Of a DNA stretch of 64,000 nucleotides, positions 47,108 to 58,641 are shown one piece after another. The DNA is from Phascolomyces articulosus (lineage: Eukaryota > Mucoromycota > Mucoromycetes > Mucorales > Lichtheimiaceae), in assembly GCA_025677815.1 (NCBI GenBank), contig JAIXMP010000013.1, forward strand, positions 310,001-374,000, in the 5' to 3' direction. A model generated the notes under the pieces. That model did not search any database. It was given only the letters and a program-made list of their open reading frames with translations, and was not told the origin of the DNA. A program made the position numbers and the translations under genes. How positions within the stretch are numbered: position 1 is the first letter of the stretch; every line of letters begins with the position of its first letter.

Positions 47108-47551
47108 CTAATGAATCAATTGAGTAAATATGATTAGTGAGGATAATAAAGAAACTATGAATTTGACAGCCAGCCACACAAAACCCTTTTTCCTTTGAAC
47201 CTTTATATATAACACTATATAGCTTTTGACAGTAACACGAGGCGGAAACCGCTTCAAAGAATTGACCCGCTTTATGTTATACAAAATCGGCCACAGTGGT
47301 CCGATGATACTATTCTTCTTTGATTCTATATCGAGTGCCGTCTTGTTCTTTTTAACCATTTTTAAAACAACAAAATGAACAAGGGACCTTTGAACAAATG
47401 CATTTTGAATCATAAGCAAATGCACCATCCTCATTGAATAATAACATTGATTTGCATATCTTTGAGGTTCCAAATAGGTTATATTGTAACAAATAAAAAT
47501 CGGGATTTCCGTTTCTATTTTACGCCAATAATGAGTAACAATGATTTTCAT
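47108..47551 (-). CDS. Hypothetical 147-residue protein, weak support
   Basis: An uninterrupted ATG-to-TAG frame, long for such AT-rich DNA. No family is recognised. The protein is basic, with Cys and Arg spread through it, and ends in a hydrophobic segment (LAVKFIVSLLSSLIIFTQLI) that could be a C-terminal membrane anchor. There are no introns, while most genes here have several. About one such frame by chance is plausible in a window this size, so I keep confidence low. Confidence 0.3.
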   Translation of the reverse strand: MKIIVTHYWRKIETEIPIFICYNITYLEPQRYANQCYYSMRMVHLLMIQNAFVQRSLVHFVVLKMVKKNKTALDIESKKNSIIGPLWPILYNIKRVNSLKRFPPRVTVKSYIVLYIKVQRKKGFVWLAVKFIVSLLSSLIIFTQLIH

Positions 47552-49130
47552 TATTACACAATTGGATGAATATCCGGGCGCCTTTCAATTCATTCCATTC
47601 TATCCATCGACATCATCATCTTTTTTTTTGTTTTTCTTACAAAGTTTCATTATACCTGAAAAAGGTCCGTTTTATGGTGTTGATAGTAAAATGATTTTAG
47701 ACTCTCTTTTTTTTTTTCCAATCTATATATCATTATATTACACAATACTATGGATGATGACGATGATGAGGATACCCCCTTATTATGTTGTGGGATCCGA
47801 TGTTCTTTATTTTCTTCGGCAAAGTGTATACTAAAAGGGAATTTATTTATTGACATAAGGATACTGTGTATATATAAACTTTTTCACATCGATCACAAAG
47901 AGTAGAATCATAACTTTATTATATATATATTCGAACATTCAAGGGGGAGAGAGAGAGAGAGAAGAAACAACTGTTTAGATGAATCATCATCGCCAAGATG
48001 ATCATGAAAAAGATAAAATCATTCACAACAAACAATAAAAAATAAAATAAAAAAGGCGGGGGAAAAAAAGGAGTGGATGAATTCTAGACAAATAATGTGT
48101 AATGAAATAATGTATGGGCGATCTGAATTTGTTGTTTTTTAACCCAGAACAAGTAGTTGGAGATTTGCATTTCTCTCTCGATGTTTAATTTCTCACCGTC
48201 CCTGGTTTGTTTCATCAATGAATCTCAAACAAAAACACCTGATCCAACGACTCTTTTGTTCATCTTGTATAAAACAAGGGGAAAGCTGTTTCTTTTTTGT
48301 TTATTAGTTGTTGTGAATGGATAATGAGCTGCCTTTTTTTTTGTGATTTTAACTAGAGAAGTTAGCTACTCATTTCACATGTGTTTTTTTTTTGAAGAAT
48401 GCAAGAATAACAAAAGTATATATTTGTAAGAAAAACCTTTTTTTTTTCTTAAGGCACGATCACCGATGCTAAAAGTACTGATGTGATCTTAATAGGAAAA
48501 GAATCCCCATGAGACACAGTTTAAACAACGTGGGATCACGCTGATTTTTATTTACCGAGTATTTATGTCTAATAGAATCAGTTACTTTATTGAAAAGGCC
48601 ATGGGATCTTTAATAAAACTGAGATTATAGTAGACATCTTATACACACGATATTTCTATATAAAACTTGACCTACCAACAAAATAGTGTTGTCATCTTTT
48701 AGAATAAAAAGTAACATTTTATAGTAACAAAAAGTAAAGGGACTTTTTGATGAAAACAAAACAATTGCTTTTTTTTTTATAACGATGAAAAAAAAACAAT
48801 GAGGAAATGAGGTATTTTATAATAGCTACAGTAGTATATTATCTTTTGAGTTACTACCATGATAAAATAGCGTTGTCAAACAATGAACAACAACACGGGT
48901 CCATTTTATTACCAAGTTAAGGAACAAAACCAACATTCCCGCCTTTTCACTAGGTTCCGATGATCTATTATACAACTTAGTATGCAAAGCCACCCAAAAT
49001 TAAAACCTGGAGGTGTTTTTTGCAAAAAGTTGAGAAAAAGAGCCCTTGCCTGGAGCTTAATCACTTTTACCTTACGAGGCTCCGACAACAACCTTCCTCC
49101 CCTTATTTTTTACATTGTAAATAAAAAATA

Positions 49131-50169
49131 ATGAGTTCATTCTTGTTACGTAGAGGACTTGTTGCCTCTCTTCATGTTACCAACACTACCGCCAAAATAT
49201 TAACACGTCCTACTGCTATTCAAACCATTCGATGCGCCACCACGCAATCAGCAGCTCCAGTACAAGAGAATAGTCTTTACGAAGTACGCGAAAAACCACA
49301 GTCATTGTCCTACTTTACTGGCAACTACAAGTATAATGATCTTTTAATCGAATTGGACGCGTTACATAAAACATTTATCGATTGGCAAGGCAATGAAAAT
49401 TCCGATGCTATTGAAGTACAACAAACAACATCGAATGCTTGGAAACTTCGTGATAAAATGTCTCAAATGTTGGAAATTCCATTAAAAACATCCCAATGGA
49501 GAAAAATTGTATTACATTTGAATTCCTTGGCTTCTTTACCTAAACCTTTGCCTGTTCCTGTAGAAGCAGCCTTGAGACCTTATCGTCGTTATGATCAACA
49601 ACAACAACAACAAGGAGCTAACGGAGCTTCTCCATCAAAAACATTGGATGCTCTTGGACGTGCTTACGCAGTAGGTAGACGAAAGGAATCCAGTGCTCGA
49701 TGCTGGGTTGTGGAAGGGGATGGTAAAGTCTTGATCAATGGTGTTTCTATGCAAGAATATTTTCAACGACCTGTGGATCGTGATCAAGTGCAATTACCTT
49801 TGGAAGTCACTGAATTAAAGGATCAATATAACGTATGGGCTTTAGTCAATGGTGGTGGAAGTACAGGTAAATTTTATATGGAATTTTATCACACACACAT
49901 GACCTATGGAAAAAGCAAGGGGGAAAAGTAGAAAATACTAGATAAGGTTTTTTTTTATGCGAAATATATGTGTTTATGTGGCTGGTTTTTTTTTTACCTA
50001 CTTGGGTCATATATATTAATCTGTCAATGTACATATATGAATGCGTTTTATCGCGTGTCATGTTACAAAAAAAAATCATATAATAATAGGACAAGCAGAA
50101 GCTATCAAATTAGGTGTGGGTCGTGCATTATTGACCCATAATGAGGAATTGAAACCAATACTGCGTAAA

Positions 50170-50204
<35 letters not shown>

Positions 50205-50505
50205 TAAAAATGACACAATGCGTGGGTGAGACGGATAAAGAAGGGATGAGAAAAAAAATATGAGACTACAGTCTATTGTCTGTGCATAATTAGTAAACAT
50301 AAGGCTCAAATGATAACTATCTATAGCTGGTTGTATTACACGAGATCCAAGAGTGGTTGAACGTAAGAAAGAAGGTCAACGAAAGGCTCGTGCAAGATAC
50401 ACTTGGTATGTTATTATGATTTTACTGTAATGTATATATGTAGGATAATGGATAGATGGATTAACCTGTTCTTCTTATTATCATTTCAATAGGGTCAAAC
50501 GTTAA
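49131..50505 (+). CDS. mrps9: Mitochondrial small-subunit ribosomal protein uS9m
   Basis: uS9m sits in the head of the mitochondrial small ribosomal subunit and its C-terminal tail contacts the P-site tRNA. Exons 49131-49866, 50090-50170, 50327-50405 and 50493-50505 close to 302 residues. The N-terminus (SSFLLRRGLVASLHVTNTTAK) is a mitochondrial presequence type. The conserved S9 domain starts near residue 180: GRAYAVGRRKESSARCWV, NGVSMQEYFQRP, NVWALVNGGGSTGQAEAIKLGVGRALL, ITRDPRVVERKK, and the family-typical C-terminus RYTWVKR. The last coding exon is only 13 nt. Intron 2 carries a run of about 30 A directly after the donor. The N-terminal 170 residues are a mitochondria-specific extension with a Gln run. 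Confidence 0.97.
50171..50204. repeat. Poly-A tract of about 30 bases next to a splice donor
   Basis: The intron begins GT followed by about 30 consecutive A residues, the longest homopolymer I see in the window. Its exact length is likely to vary between isolates or by sequencing error. Confidence 0.85.
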
Positions 50506-51244
50506 AAAAAAAGTATATACAATCATTATAAATATTTCTTCTTCTTTCTTATTCATGTAGTCATATATATAAAAAAAAGTTTGTTTTCACACATGCACAC
50601 ACATTCCTCTCTCCAACCATTTTTCTAGATGATCCCCATTTTCACTCTTCTTTCTACTATTATTAAATTAAGATAGAAATTCATATTATACATAAATATT
50701 TCATTTGATGAATGAAAGAGAGGATGATGATGATGAGAGATGATAATTAAAAAAAGAATTTCGTACAACCATGAACAACCCATGAGCCCACCCAGAAGCT
50801 TAATAAACTGGTTGATGAGATTGGTAACCTTAAAAATTGAATCGACGACAATAGTATTCTCCTGTTTCTTTTCTAATCAAGTAATCCTTCTAATCTCTTT
50901 GACGTATCACAACACTTTCATGATAGTTGGCAAAACTTGTTCTGATATTATATTAAACGGATTTCATAAAAAAAAAAAAGAAAAAACCAGTTTTTCTTCC
51001 TTCATTTCTTCTTGATTTCTATATAATAATTTCTTTCTCGCTCTCCTTTTTTTTCTGTTTCTTCTCCTGAAAAAAAAAAAGGTCGTGTTGTTTCATTGTG
51101 GATAGTAGACAACGATTCAATAGATTTCTCTGACGGGCGACGTGTTATTTATATATACCCCCCACACATCCATTTCAAGTCTTTTTTTTTCTCTTTCTTT
51201 TATTTATTTATTTATATACATAATTATTCCATCAATCGTTTGCC
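50506..51244. other. Gap between uS9m and the 7TM gene
   Basis: uS9m 3'UTR, then a CT-rich block (51015-51075 and 51178-51215) that probably marks the promoter of the next gene. A 91-codon plus frame (50740-51015) has no family signal and is not called. Confidence 0.6.
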
Positions 51245-52321
51245 ATGTATTCTCCCGACGATTACGAGATTATGTCAGAAATCAATAGTGTCGCATGCGT
51301 CACTGCGATATCCTTAATTTTAGGACGAAAGGTGGCAAGTATTGATGGCCCTATTTATTATGTTCGAGGCCTTTTACTTGCCATGTATTCTTTAACGTTG
51401 GCATTCGATATCATTGCATGTATGCTTGTCAGCACCAATAATGGAAATTATATTTCATGTTCTCTCGGGTTTTTCAATTGTATATTCATTTATACTTTTG
51501 CTAAACTTGCTCTATATTTATATTTTGTTGAAAAGGTAAATGAAAAACTCCTCTACATCACCTTAATGAACATATGAATCCAATCATTAACATACAATAT
51601 AATGATAGATTTATATTCTTTCTATACCTAAAGTAATTCGTCAACGTTCACCTGTGTATTGGATCGGTGTGGGTCTACTGGTACCTTATATCGGACTTAT
51701 GATTTTAATGATTCTAAATCGTGTCACTGAGGTCGCTACTGAAAAACCTTTTCATTGCACTTTTGGCTTCAAATTACCTGGTTCCATTCCTGTTTTAAGT
51801 TATGATTGTTTTATCACTCTTTTATGCACAGCCATATTTGTCAAGGCCTATGCATTTCCCAATATGGCTCAACAAACGACGCCTCAAGCCTCTTCTATCA
51901 AAGTCATGGCAAAAAGAAATATTGTCGGCTCCATCGTTGCTTGCATTACAGCCACCATTAATTATACGGTCATGATTGTACTTCAAGGACAAGAACGTGG
52001 ATTACTTGCTCTTAGTATTGCCACTTTGGTAAGCAAAACAAGAATGGTGAAGAAATCCGGATATGGTTTTAAAAAGGGAGAGAGGGAGTCGTGTATTTAT
52101 ATGATTTTATGGTAATGACTAATAATAATAATAATATTGACTATTATTAGGATATCACTATTGTTTCTTGTGTTATTCATTGGGTCACAGCCACTTCAGC
52201 CGAACTTCAATATGTACAAACAGTCCTTAATAAGGGAAGTCTGGATAAACCGATGAAATTGGAAATTAAACAACATCAAGAAGTCGTTGTTTTGACCGAA
52301 CTCAATTCCAACAAGCTTTAA
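51245..52321 (+). CDS. Seven-helix membrane protein of unknown function
   Basis: Exons 51245-51535, 51609-52028 and 52151-52321 close to 293 residues. Hydropathy by eye gives about seven membrane helices: around residues 12-28, 40-62, 72-97, 115-140, 150-175, 195-215 and 225-250. Loops are short, and the helix-3 end plus loop (LYLYFVEK then IPKVIRQRSPVYWIG) has the look of a large family of fungal seven-TM proteins common in Mucoromycota, for which I know no function. The intron-1 acceptor was chosen at 51608 because it keeps the frame; the next AG downstream gives an immediate stop. There is no signal peptide and no ligand-binding domain. It could be a receptor or sensor; that is inference. 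Confidence 0.87.
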
Positions 52322-53589
52322 GTCCAATCCTTCCTTTTCACTTCATTATATATATATATATATATACCTTGTCATGATTCCAATTCATTCATCAAATCGC
52401 GCATTATAATACCATCATATACTCTCCATGGCTCAATTACCTTTTTTTTTTATATTTCATAGTTATGTCTTTTTCTTTTCATTTTTCTATAATACTTATT
52501 CATGTCTGTACATTTTTTTATAATATTTTAAGTCTTTTCATCATTTTTGTCAATCATTTTTGTCAATCATTTTTAAAAAAAAACAAGTTTTTATAGTAAA
52601 TTAAATAATTATTGGAATAGTGGGCATAAGCAAAAACAGGGGGGAGGTTAAAGAGTGAATGAATGATGGTTTCACCAAGAGTCTGTCGTAATACCTTGTA
52701 AAAAGTCATCGGATCAACAGCAGGCAAGTTAGAATCTTGCAGATCATTGACTTTTCAGTAATCGTGATACGAGCCACCACACGGTTCAGAATGGTTACGC
52801 TGCATATTTTTTTTTGTTTTCGTTTCACCATGTCTGTGTTTTTGTTATATTCGGGACAATTTGAATGAGAATGTAATCTTGTCACCTTTCAATCCCTTCA
52901 GATGAAGATTGTTTTGGGGATGGAGGAAGAGGAAGGATTCTAATCTTGACCCATGATTAAAGAATGAAAGGACCGATAACGATGGTTGTTTACTCTTTTT
53001 GGTATTCCCATTGTTTTGATAGGCAACAATAAAGGGTTCTTGGGGGATGTGCACTACGGAAGGAAATAAGAACAATTCCGTCCAAGAAAATGAGCCTTAA
53101 AAGTCAATAATATCATGATGGAGTGCTTTGAATTTGATTGATACAACTTTCAATAATTATTTATATATTTGTTGTTATCATTTGAAATTCCCTTAGTGGA
53201 AGGGTCTTAAAACTGGCTATATGTGAGTACGTATCTAATAATATCCATTGTTTTGTTACCATAATACAAAATGCTGAATGGTATCTTGCATTCACAAAAA
53301 TAGAAATAAAACACTTGCTCTCCTCCTCTTATCTTTTTGTTTCAATGCACCATTATAACAAAAAGTGTCAAAATAAACTTATTGGAACATGATACAATGT
53401 AAATGAAGCAGAAAATGGTATATAGATGTCTTCCTATAACGACCGTTGCCGCTTAACCATTGGTACTCCTACCAGATAATACATGGCTACAGAAACTATT
53501 TTGTTGAAGTGTTGGTGGTCGCGAATGTGGACAAAGAAATAAAGTGCGCAATGAATTACAATTTTTTCAACTATTCGTGCTATCATGGA
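52322..53589. other. Gap with minus-strand coding-like relics
   Basis: Two minus-strand stretches read like protein. One at 52845-53095 is open for about 83 codons (SWTELFLFPSVVHIPQEPFI...). The other, at about 52560-52800, has one internal TGA (MQRNHSEPCGGSYHDY, stop, then VNDLQDSNLPAVDPMTFYKV). Neither has a full gene model. The first 60 bases are 3'UTR of the 7TM gene. Confidence 0.4.
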
Positions 53590-55016
53590 TAATACATTGT
53601 ATTCTGTGGTAAGGTTTCACCGAGCAATAGATGTTCAACACCATTGTTGGAATTATTGTCATCTACCGCTGTTGAATTTTCATCATCATCCATAGGATAG
53701 TGAATACGTATTACTATTCATTTCTGAAATATTCAACCAAAGCCGTTCCAGTTTTGAGCAGTACTGTTCGACGATAGGAAGTAGACCACCACAGTGGCAT
53801 CCATCCAAATAAATATGTTCCAGTTCAAGAGACTGATGAGTACATCCAAACATTTCTTGAGAAGGTATTGTGTTCATGTTCTCGGTATGATACTCTTAAA
53901 AGAGAGTACGATTTTTGTCAATTGCGTTATATAAGATATGAATGATAACCCCATAAGCCACACATAGGCCGCTTTATTATCAAGAAGTTCAATGACGGAT
54001 AGATTTCAACAAGCTAATGCCAGCGTCGTCAGAGATGGGAGTTTGTCTCCAATACGAAATAAAACAAGACAAGTAAAACCATTTCCAATTTATATTAACA
54101 ATCCCTTTGTATATACTATCATCATTCACTTTTTTTTTCAAAAAAAAATGAATATCAGCCTTTTAAATGAATAAGCCATCGCTATGTATTAAATATGAAA
54201 CATACATACGTGATGTTTCTAATCTACTTATGATATTCAACAATTCAAGAAAAGGGAATACATATATTTGAATGAATAAAAGATGTGTCAGGATAAATTA
54301 TTTTGGTCCTGATAGATGGTGTGTTTGGATCACTGAATAAATCACAGGCAATAGCTTGAAAAAAATTGGATTCTAATACCAATTTAAATCAAAAGCTTTT
54401 TCAACAGGGAAGTTGGGCTACGATTTGACGCAACGTGGATGCATTGGTACAAATCGTTCATGGATATTGAATCCATCATATTGCTCACAATTTCATGAGG
54501 ACATAAAAGTGATAAAATCAACCCTTTGCTTTATGTTCAACTGAGCCTTCTCCAGCTGTTGTTGCAATTAAACATATTCCTCATCATCATGACATGATAC
54601 ATTGGCAAGACCTTTTTCGAGAGTCAGGATGGCGCATTCTTGATATTCTTAATTTGTATATTGAGTTCCTGTGTAACGATAGCCCGTGCGATAATCCGGT
54701 GCAACATCCATCATGGTTGACGTGTTGAATATTTTTCCCAGTTCTTCCCTAAGCATTGGCACGAATTCCAAGCAAGGTGATGAATGGATCGCGACGTAAT
54801 TGAGGAATGGATTAATGTAATTCGATGGCAGCTGATGAATATACAATAGCTCAATCCAATGAGTTATTCGCAAGTGCAATTGACAGCTGTTGTAGCAGTT
54901 ACTGAAAAGCCATTCCATTCTGCTGCGGCGTGGCTCGTCATTGCGTAGTCGTTCGAGTGAAATTCAGGTTGTTGTAATCGTTATTGTAGCTCCTCTTGTT
55001 TTCGTTTTCTAATAGA
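53590..55016 (-). pseudogene. Probable decayed F-box/LRR-type gene
   Basis: Several minus-strand fragments in different frames share a leucine-rich-repeat style. At 53877-53686: LELEHIYLDGCHCGGLLPIV...CSKLERLWLN, with the Cys/Leu spacing of F-box-associated LRRs. Near 54060-53990: LPSLTTLALAC. At about 54480-54400: CTNASTLRQIVAQLPC. At 54918-54649 an 89-codon frame (YLRITHWIEL... type) ends in TAA. A start-like ATG lies at 55016 (MSIRKRKQEELQ, then a stop). Many stops and frame changes separate them, so the gene is no longer functional. The assignment to the F-box/LRR type rests on pattern only; the F-box itself is not clearly seen. Confidence 0.42.
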
Positions 55017-55586
55017 CATTATAAATCATTGCCGCTGGTTGCGTTAGCGAGTGAGGTATATATTCACTCGCATGAAAATGAAAAGGGGTATAATAAAAAA
55101 AAAATCTTTTGGGAATGGTAATATTGAATTTCATTACAAGACAAGGATAACTCGTCATTGGTAGTATCAGGGCATATATAACAGTTTAAATAGTGAATTA
55201 CTAATATAAACTTCAAATGACGACGATCATCATGATGATATTACAAAAAAAAATCATGCAAATAATAATTAAAATACACTGATTTTAATAACTTACTATA
55301 GATTATGTATTATCAGATCACACCTTTTTGGATTTTATATAAAGTATTCAAAGAATTGCAACAGTTATAGTAACTATTACAATTCCAATCTATTACTTAT
55401 CTCTTGTCAACCCTCAGTACGTATAAAGTACAATCACTATTTTCAGGAATTACCTAGTTTAAACGATATAAACCTTGTATGGGTGACCATTCTCCGACAT
55501 ATCTTTCTTTTTAAAGTTACTTACGTAGTGTGGCAGTGCAACTCTTCTTTTTTCTATACACATACCCTTTTTTTTAAATAGCCACC
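55017..55586. other. Upstream region of NEDD8
   Basis: No gene. It contains a perfect 8-bp-stem hairpin (55047-55071) and T-rich sequence just before the NEDD8 start. Confidence 0.6.
55047..55071. repeat. Perfect hairpin GCGAGTGA / TCACTCGC
   Basis: An 8-bp perfect stem with a 9-base loop (GGTATATAT), more GC-rich than its surroundings. It lies just upstream of the decayed F-box gene start. Function unknown. Confidence 0.7.
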
Positions 55587-56207
55587 ATGTTGATTAAAGT
55601 CAAGGTAAAGAACAATAATGATAACAACATCTCTATTTTTACTGTTTTATTCTTAGTGTATATTATTGTCTCTTTTCTTTTGAAAGTTCTTTGGTATATA
55701 CTAAATTAAAAAAAACGTTTCTTTTTTTCTTTTCCATTTAGACTTTGACCGGTAAAGAGGTATGGAAATGTATTTGATTATATGACACGGGAATGAGGAA
55801 TGGAATGAGAGGATTTTCTTTACAAAATTAAATGGACGCTCGAGGACTGATTTTTATCCCTTTTTCTTTTATATATATAAACAATGATAGATCGAGATTG
55901 ACATTGAACAAAAAGATACTATTTCTCGTATTAAGGAGCGCGTAGAAGAAAAGGAAGGCATTCCTCCTCAACAACAACGATTAATCTTTGGTGGAAAGCA
56001 AATGTAAAGAATAAAACTTTGAGTTATAGAAAGAAAGAGAGGAACTGTGTTGGTATGGAGTTTATACTACAATAAGATGAAATAGATGCAAACTGATACA
56101 TGGATCTGTTTTTAATCAGGGCCGACGAAGTGGAAGCACAAGAATATAACATTGTTGGTGGTTCCGTTCTTCATTTGGTGTTGGCTTTACGCGGTGGATC
56201 AGCTTAA
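55587..56207 (+). CDS. nedd8: Ubiquitin-like modifier NEDD8 (Rub1) precursor
   Basis: NEDD8 is conjugated to cullins and activates cullin-RING ubiquitin ligases. Exons 55587-55604 (18 nt), 55742-55759 (18 nt), 55891-56003 and 56120-56207 close to 78 residues. The sequence shows [38 protein letters not shown] and the C-terminus [10 protein letters not shown] followed by SA. Ala at position 72 (VLALRGG) identifies NEDD8, since ubiquitin has Arg there. The Ser-Ala tail must be removed by a NEDD8 hydrolase (UCHL3/DEN1 type) to expose Gly76. The start lies in an ideal context, GCCACCATG. The first 12 residues are split over two 18-nt exons, the second a true microexon that gene finders easily miss. 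Confidence 0.98.
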
Positions 56208-56558
56208 AAAATAATAATAAATAAAAAAACAACAATTATTACTTCTGGTTTAGAATCTTTGCGGACACATGCAACATATCCTACCTTTGTGCTTTTAAAC
56301 TCTTTTTTTTTTGTACTCCACATATACACATCTACTACCAAACCTGAATTATCTTTGCATGGTAATGCTGTTATTCAAATAACAATTAAACATTAACCCT
56401 TTTCTCCTCATACAATCAATTACTATTATAATTATTATATTATTTGGGGAATAGGAAGGGGAGGAGGAACTGATTTATTTAGTGGAGTCTTTTTTTTTTT
56501 TTGGTTACAAAGTTTATTATAAAATATTACAATGTAATTACTAACTATTACAGATTAT
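56208..56558. other. Convergent 3'UTR region between NEDD8 and the multicopper oxidase
   Basis: Both genes end here. AT-rich, with a T-run at 56490-56501. Nothing else seen. Confidence 0.65.
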
Positions 56559-58641
56559 TTAATAATGTTTCAATTTCTTTAATTCTTCAGGTGCTTCTTC
56601 CAAAGCAATCATCATACCCATGATCATATGGGGTGTATTATGGCAATGCATTGCCCCTATTAAAAAGAGATAAAATGATACAGTTAGAAAATATCTCTTT
56701 TTTAAAGGGAAAAAATAAACAAAATAATAATGATGATGATAATGGATATTAAAATAAAAGGATACTTTACATATGCCAGGGTTATCAGCGATCAAACGGA
56801 TTTTACTCCATCCACAATAAATAGAATCATTCGATGCTAAAGAAGCGACTTCTAAATCAAGTTCTGGAGAAGGATACACTGGGACCACATCACGTAAAAA
56901 TGGATGAGGCACATTGCGCAAAGAACCATCCTTTTCTTCATTGTATAGACCATCACCATAAGCAATTTCATAAAACGAATGACCATGTGTATGCCAAGGA
57001 TGTATATTACAAGCCTGGTTAGCAGGTCGTGTGGATTGCAATACAATATCGACGACTTCGTTGTATTTTAACGGATAGGTTCCCAGTTCAGGATCATAGC
57101 CATTCTTGGTTAGCTTGGAGTAATCAGGTAACGGGCGATCAGGTTCTGTTAATATGGTCTTGTTTGGATCCACAAAAGTAACATTATTAATAAACCAACG
57201 GACTTCTTTAGAAGGCAATCGAGCAGCGGTGGCTTCGAGCACAATGGTTCGAGAAGCTTCTTGTTCAAGGATCTTGTTATTATAATCATCAACAGGTTCA
57301 AGGTTGTTCCAATACCAATAAAGCTTGCTTTGACCAGGGAATTTAAACCGGTTTTCGGGTACATAGAACGTGGTGACTTCTTGTTCTTTTTTGTTAATAA
57401 TGTTGTTTTGATCCTCATTGATGTTACTTATTTTGTTTTGATGGGTAGTATAACGTAAAACGGCAAGACCATTGGAAGAAGGATTATCTTGTGGATTGAG
57501 CCAGTCACGAATAGTGTTAATGGCATATTCTTTTTCTTTTTGATGCTCATCTGAGCAAGGCTCCAAGAGGACAGAGAATCGTTGACCAGGGGATACTTCC
57601 AAGTAAGGAACTGTATAAGGCTTGACAAGAGTACCATCGACTTCGATCACAGTAAGTGGATGATCATTAATAGCAAAACTAATGGTTTCATAAATGTTGC
57701 CACCAATGACACGGAGACGATAACGTTTGATTGGATCGACTTCAATGACAGAGTAACCTTGGCAATAGTCTTTCTCTTTTGTTTGAGTGACGTTATTTGG
57801 CTGATAGATGGTACGACCATTGATCAAGATACTGGATGGTGCAGGGATTCCAGCAAAACTGGGACCAAGGAGATAGGTACCCAACTCTTCGGCCGTTTCA
57901 TGCCACCATTCGCTCAATAAGATAGTTCTTTCATCATCGTAATGATAGGGACCAGCAATTAAACCATGACCATGGTGGTGAAGATGATTTTGATTGGATA
58001 AATAGGCATCAGGCCGTGCCTTTTCAGATTCATAGACAACGAATTCACCAAAAACTGATTCGCTCACTAGACCCACATGAGCATGATAAAAGTAGGTACC
58101 GGCTTGATCAATGACTTGGAATTCATACAAGTAGCTCTCGCCTGCTTGAATGGGATCTTGAGTTAAATAAGGTACACCTAATAAAGAAGGCATTGAAAAA
58201 AAAACATAATGTTTTTGTTATTACACGGCTTTATCGATGGTGACAGTTACACTAATAAGATGAGTATATTATATATTTCTTACCATCTGATTCGGGAGAA
58301 CCAAATTGTCGAATACCATGGACATGAATTGTAATTTCATTAGAGCTACCTCCCATAGCTGATGATTTAGTAAACTTGATTGATTTGGCTGGCAACATGT
58401 TACGAACAAGCATCCTGACGTGATCCCCTTTTGTTACTTGAATGGGTGGACCAGGCATTTGACCATTAATTAAAAGTTTAGGACCAGTGTAACCAGAGCA
58501 ATCAGGATCATGGAATTCTCGAGTAATGTTCAATTCAAAAAAATGAGTCATGGAGTGTTTATCATTGTGATGAATATTCCCAGCATGAGCAAGAACGATC
58601 ACAAAGCTTGTAATTAGTGTAAATAGAAAGGAGCGCAACAT
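56559..58641 (-). CDS. Secreted multicopper oxidase (laccase/ascorbate-oxidase-like)
   Basis: Multicopper oxidases oxidise phenols, ascorbate or metal ions at a type-1 copper and reduce O2 to water at a trinuclear centre. Exons 58641-58284, 58177-56771 and 56656-56559 close to 620 residues. A signal peptide opens the protein (LRSFLFTLITSFVIVLAHAG). The four copper motifs are present: HVHG (usually HWHG), YHAH, HPWHTHGHSF and WAMHCHNTPHMIMGM, the last rebuilt across intron 2 and carrying the Cys-His bridge; a Met in the axial type-1 position follows. There are several N-glycosylation sequons and no C-terminal membrane helix, so it looks secreted instead of being a Fet3 ferroxidase, which has a TM anchor. 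No iron permease gene is next to it. Substrate cannot be decided. Confidence 0.97.

Larger units (their letters stand above)
45370..49130. other. Gap of 3.8 kb, no firm gene
   Basis: Mostly AT-rich. Candidates listed separately: a possible small membrane ORF with an in-frame TGA (46650-46969, +) and a 147-codon minus frame (47108-47551). A TATA-like GTATAAATAG lies at about 46396. A 29-codon Cys-containing frame near 48220-48308 (+) is too short to call. The last 200 bases should be the uS9m promoter. Confidence 0.5.

Noticed and set aside
50740..51015. 91-codon plus-strand frame after uS9m
   Set aside because: Lies in the expected 3'UTR, ends in Lys/Ser homopolymer noise, no recognisable domain.
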